DNA from: Micromonospora sp. WMMD812
Lineage (GTDB): Bacteria; Actinomycetota; Actinomycetes; Mycobacteriales; Micromonosporaceae
DNA length: 64,000 bases
Direction of reading: 5' to 3'
Assembly (NCBI RefSeq): GCF_027497215.1
Contig: NZ_CP114904.1
Coordinates: forward strand, 2,564,001-2,628,000
The translations under genes were made by a program, and so were the position numbers. Positions 61,572 to 64,000 of the stretch are shown here, piece by piece; positions within the stretch are counted from its first letter, which is position 1; the number at the start of each line of letters is the position of its first letter. Below the pieces are notes generated by a model. That model worked only from the letters and a program-made list of their open reading frames with translations, did no database searches and had not been told where the DNA came from.

Positions 61572-62402
61572 ATGATCGACGTACCCGGGGCCGCGCTGGT
61601 CACCGGCGCCACCAGCGGCATCGGCCAGGAGGTGGCCCGGCAGCTGGCCTTAGCCGGCTGGCAGGTCCTGCTGCACGCCCGTAACGAGGTGGAGGGTCGG
61701 GAGGCGGCGCGACGGTTGACCGAGACCGGCGTCGACCCGGCGCGGCTGGAGCTGCTGGTCGCGGACTTCGCCCGGCTGTCCCAGGTCCGGTCCCTGGCCG
61801 CCACCGTCGCCGCCCGGCCCGGGGGGCTGCGCCTGCTGGTGAACAACGCGGCCCTGCTGGGCCCGACGCGGCGCGCGGTCACACTCGACGGCAACGAGAT
61901 GTCGTGGCAGGTCAACTACCTCGCCCCGTACCTGCTGACCCGGTCGCTGGCGCAGGTGCTGCGCGCCGCCGACGGAGCACGGGTGGTGAACGTGTCTTCG
62001 TGCCTGCACCGGATGGGCAGCCTGGCGTGGAGCGACCTGAACCGCAGCGTCCACTACTCCACCCTGGCCGCGTACGCCCAAGCGAAGCTCGCGCTCACCA
62101 TGTTCGGCGTGTCCCTGGCCGGTCGGACCGGCGCGGAGGTGACCGTGGCGAACGTCCACCCCGGCGTGGTGCGGACGCGGCTGATGCCCGCCTACGGGCG
62201 CAGCGGCGCCCCGGTCTCCGACGGCGCGCTGGCCGTGCTGCACGCGGCCACCAGCGAGGTGGCGCCGACGAGCGGCGGCTACTACGAGGGGCTGCTGCCG
62301 GCGGCGCCGGCCCAGCTGGTGACCGACCGGGCCGCGGTGGAGCGGCTCTGGCAGCTGACCGAACGGATCCTCGGGCTGAAGGCCTCCGCCCGTGCGGCGT
62401 GA
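61572..62402 (+). CDS. SDR-family oxidoreductase (retinol-dehydrogenase-like)
   Basis: A 276-residue classical SDR. TGATSGIGQEVARQLALAG is the NAD(P) motif, NNAALLGP the structural Asn region, VVNVSS the catalytic Ser, and YAQAK the catalytic Tyr-Lys pair, all intact. The overall sequence resembles retinol dehydrogenase and WW-domain-oxidoreductase-like SDRs, which act on hydrophobic alcohols or ketones. ATG 61572 has GAGAGGAATCCC upstream and follows the bL37-like gene by 25 bases; an earlier ATG at 61524 would overlap that gene and is less likely. Confidence 0.9.
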   Translation: MIDVPGAALVTGATSGIGQEVARQLALAGWQVLLHARNEVEGREAARRLTETGVDPARLELLVADFARLSQVRSLAATVAARPGGLRLLVNNAALLGPTRRAVTLDGNEMSWQVNYLAPYLLTRSLAQVLRAADGARVVNVSSCLHRMGSLAWSDLNRSVHYSTLAAYAQAKLALTMFGVSLAGRTGAEVTVANVHPGVVRTRLMPAYGRSGAPVSDGALAVLHAATSEVAPTSGGYYEGLLPAAPAQLVTDRAAVERLWQLTERILGLKASARAA

Positions 62403-62621
62403 GTCGGCGGGCGCGATGTGGCGGCCGTGTGTGGCGCTTCGTACCGTGCCGCGCCGGCCGCGGTCGGCCCGCCCGTGGTCGCCCCGGCCGGGTCGACGGC
62501 CCTGGTCGCCCCGCCCGTGGTCGCCGCGGCCGGGAAGGCGACCGGCGCTCGGCGGTCGGACCGGCGGCGTCGCGTCGAGCCGGTGAGAGTAGCCCGCGAA
62601 TCGGCCGGGGGACGGCCATCG

Positions 62622-63134
62622 GTGACCGGCTGGGGTGGTGGTGCCGGCCGAACCTGGCGGGGCACCGCCGGCGGCGGCTGGCCGGGCGTCGTGGTGGCGC
62701 TCACCGTGCCCGCCCTGCTGGGCGGCTCGCTGCTGTGTCTCGCGGCCACCCGGTCGGCGGCACTGCCGGTACGACTGGCCGGCGCGGCGACCGGCGCCGC
62801 GCTGGTGGTCGCCGCACTGGCAGCTGGGCTTTCGGCGCTGGCGATGAGCCGGCTGACCGTTGAACTCACGCCCTACCAGGTGCTGGTCCGGCACCCGCTG
62901 CTGCGCGGCCCGAACGCGGCGGTGCCGCTCCGGCAGATCCGGCGGATGCGCGCGGTCCAGGCGTCGGCACGGCCGTGGACGGTGTGGTGGTGTCCGTGGC
63001 CCGGCTGCTGGCGGCGGACCGTGCTGATCCGCAGCGGGCCGGCGCTCTGGCTGGAGCCGACGTCGGGACGGAGTTTCGTGGTCAGCCTCGACGACCCGCA
63101 GGCCGCGGTCGACGCCTTCCGTCGGCTCCGCTGA
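62622..63134 (+). CDS. Small membrane protein with PH-like C-terminus
   Basis: About 170 residues from GTG 62622 (GGGGGA upstream). Two hydrophobic segments (WPGVVVALTVPALLGGSLLCLAA and GAALVVAALAAGLSALAM) are followed by a beta-rich domain MSRLTVELTPYQVLVRHPLLRGPNAAVPLRQIRRMRAVQ then GPALWLEPTSGRSFVVSLDD, similar to bacterial PH (bPH2) domains. A WTVWWCPWPGCW segment is unusually Trp-rich. An upstream extension of the frame to 62418 is low-complexity and probably not translated. The function is unknown. Confidence 0.65.
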   Translation: MTGWGGGAGRTWRGTAGGGWPGVVVALTVPALLGGSLLCLAATRSAALPVRLAGAATGAALVVAALAAGLSALAMSRLTVELTPYQVLVRHPLLRGPNAAVPLRQIRRMRAVQASARPWTVWWCPWPGCWRRTVLIRSGPALWLEPTSGRSFVVSLDDPQAAVDAFRRLR

Positions 63135-63308
63135 CCCGGCGACCCCCTGACCTCCCGATGGCGGCGGCACGCCGGCGGTCACCTCCGCCGGCGGTGACCT
63201 CGCCGTGGCGGCGGTGACCGCCGGTGGCATGAACGGCCCACGTCCGGGAAGTCCGCCCTCGCCGCGCGGCGCGAGGGCGGAGAGGCGGGTCGGACGGGTG
63301 ACACACGG

Positions 63309-64000
63309 GTGACCGGGCCGGATGCCGGCCACGTCGAGGACCGAGCCCTGCCCAGGCCCGCGGTGGTCCGGCTGCTGGTGGTGCTGGCGGCGGCGTCGGG
63401 CTGCATCGACGTCTTCTGCGTGACCCGGCTCGGCGGCTTCTTCGCCAGCGTGATCACCGGCAACCTGGTGCAGCTCGGCCACGCGGTCGCCACGGCGAAG
63501 AGCCACCTGATGGCGGGCGGGGTGACCGCCGTCGGCGGGTACGCGCTGGGGGTGGCCGCGGGCACGCTGCCGCTGCGCCGGGTCCGACCCGGCTGGCACC
63601 GACGTACCGGCGTGGTGGCGGCGGGCCAGTCCCTGCTGCTCGTCGCCGTCGCGGTGGGCTGGTGGCGCAGCGGGGGCCGCACCGGGTACGCGGAGGGTCT
63701 GGCACTACTCGGCACGGCGTCGGCGGCGAGTGGCGTGCAGAGCGCGATCACCCTCAGCGTCGGGTTGCGCGGCGCCGCCACGACGTACCTGACCGGCTCG
63801 CTCACCGAGTTGGTACGGGGGGTGGTGCTCGATCCGCATCGCGTCACCACCGGCGCGGGCGGGGTGAGTCGCCTGCTCGGGGTCTTCGCCGGCGCGGCGC
63901 TCGGCGGCCTGACGTTGCAGATGGCACCGAGCTGGACGCCCGCCCTGGCGGCGGCGCTGGTGGTCGCCGTCGTGGTCGCCGCGGGTCTGGCGCTGGCGCG
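63309..64000 (+). CDS. DUF1275 / YoaK-family membrane protein (partial)
   Basis: The frame runs from GTG 63309 off the right edge, about 230 residues. VVRLLVVLAAASGCIDVFCVTRLGGFFASVITGNLVQLGHAV is diagnostic of the DUF1275/YoaK family: the 'D....L.G.F....TGN' signature. Five or more hydrophobic helices follow (QSLLLVAVAVGWWRSG, AEGLALLGTASAASGVQSA, AALVVAVVVAAGLALA). Family function is unknown. The ribosome binding site is weak. Only the last part is missing, since members are usually 220 to 250 residues. Confidence 0.85.
   Translation, partial: MTGPDAGHVEDRALPRPAVVRLLVVLAAASGCIDVFCVTRLGGFFASVITGNLVQLGHAVATAKSHLMAGGVTAVGGYALGVAAGTLPLRRVRPGWHRRTGVVAAGQSLLLVAVAVGWWRSGGRTGYAEGLALLGTASAASGVQSAITLSVGLRGAATTYLTGSLTELVRGVVLDPHRVTTGAGGVSRLLGVFAGAALGGLTLQMAPSWTPALAAALVVAVVVAAGLALA

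Noticed and set aside
61524..62402. Start of the SDR at ATG 61524
   Set aside because: It would overlap the bL37-like ORF and adds a non-family N-terminus; ATG 61572 has a better binding site.
62418..62621. N-terminal extension of the small membrane protein
   Set aside because: The stretch is Ala/Pro/Val/Arg low complexity with no ribosome binding site at GTG 62418, whereas GTG 62622 has GGGGGA.

Overview
The window looks like chromosomal DNA from a high-GC actinomycete of the family Micromonosporaceae, most likely a Micromonospora or close relative. The evidence is very high GC with G/C-ended codons throughout, frequent GTG starts with purine-rich ribosome binding sites, an AfsR-type BTAD/NB-ARC regulator, streptogrisin-type and other secreted hydrolases, many TetR/MarR/GntR/ArsR regulators, and a 24-residue basic ORF that looks like the actinobacterial ribosomal protein bL37. 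I see no rRNA, tRNA, CRISPR array, insertion sequence or phage gene. The region reads as accessory arm-type chromosome built from many short operons, most with a linked regulator and a visible operator.

Layout. 1-8.7 kb: end of a Pro-rich protein, a pyruvate-oxidase-like ThDP enzyme, a LysE exporter divergent from Lrp/AsnC, TetR divergent from a thiolase (two identical 16-bp palindromes between them), TetR divergent from an MFS exporter (43-bp nested dyad), and an orphan FetB-like permease. 8.7-15.8 kb: a DksA/TraR-like zinc-finger protein behind a possible attenuator, then a leftward group of five genes: a 15-cysteine protein, a Tat-signal protein, a MauE/DoxX redox membrane protein, an M23 peptidase and an amidase. 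This group is divergent from a secreted S1 protease. I regard it as the best candidate for an undescribed system, for making or exporting disulfide-rich extracellular proteins. 15.9-27.5 kb: LtrA, ABM monooxygenase, MerR, Gfo/Idh/MocA oxidoreductase, DoxX with MarR (three operator copies), an SDR/MFS couple, a FUSC transporter and an orphan ctaD.

27.7-37.0 kb: AfsR-like regulator, DrrAB-like ABC exporter, a 54-bp dyad between convergent genes, TetR, a PEP-utilising (rifampicin phosphotransferase-like) enzyme and an FkbM methyltransferase. 37.1-43.0 kb: SnoaL-like protein divergent from HxlR, a secreted beta-helix protein with a LacI-type operator, and a secreted M14 carboxypeptidase. 43.2-56.3 kb: zwf, TetR, three more LtrA proteins (four in the window), a secreted M64 peptidase, a decayed ThDP-enzyme fragment, a small CxxC protein, DoxX, and a YtrA-type GntR/ABC operon. 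56.4-64.0 kb: MarR-MFS divergent from TetR, a 36-bp tandem repeat, an ArsR-SRPBCC-VOC operon, a small YbaB-like protein coupled to bL37, an SDR, a small membrane protein and the start of a DUF1275 protein.

Functionally the window is dominated by the cell surface: secreted proteases and wall hydrolases, drug and metabolite exporters with ligand-responsive repressors, and redox membrane proteins. All family calls come from reading the translated sequences; no database search was run.
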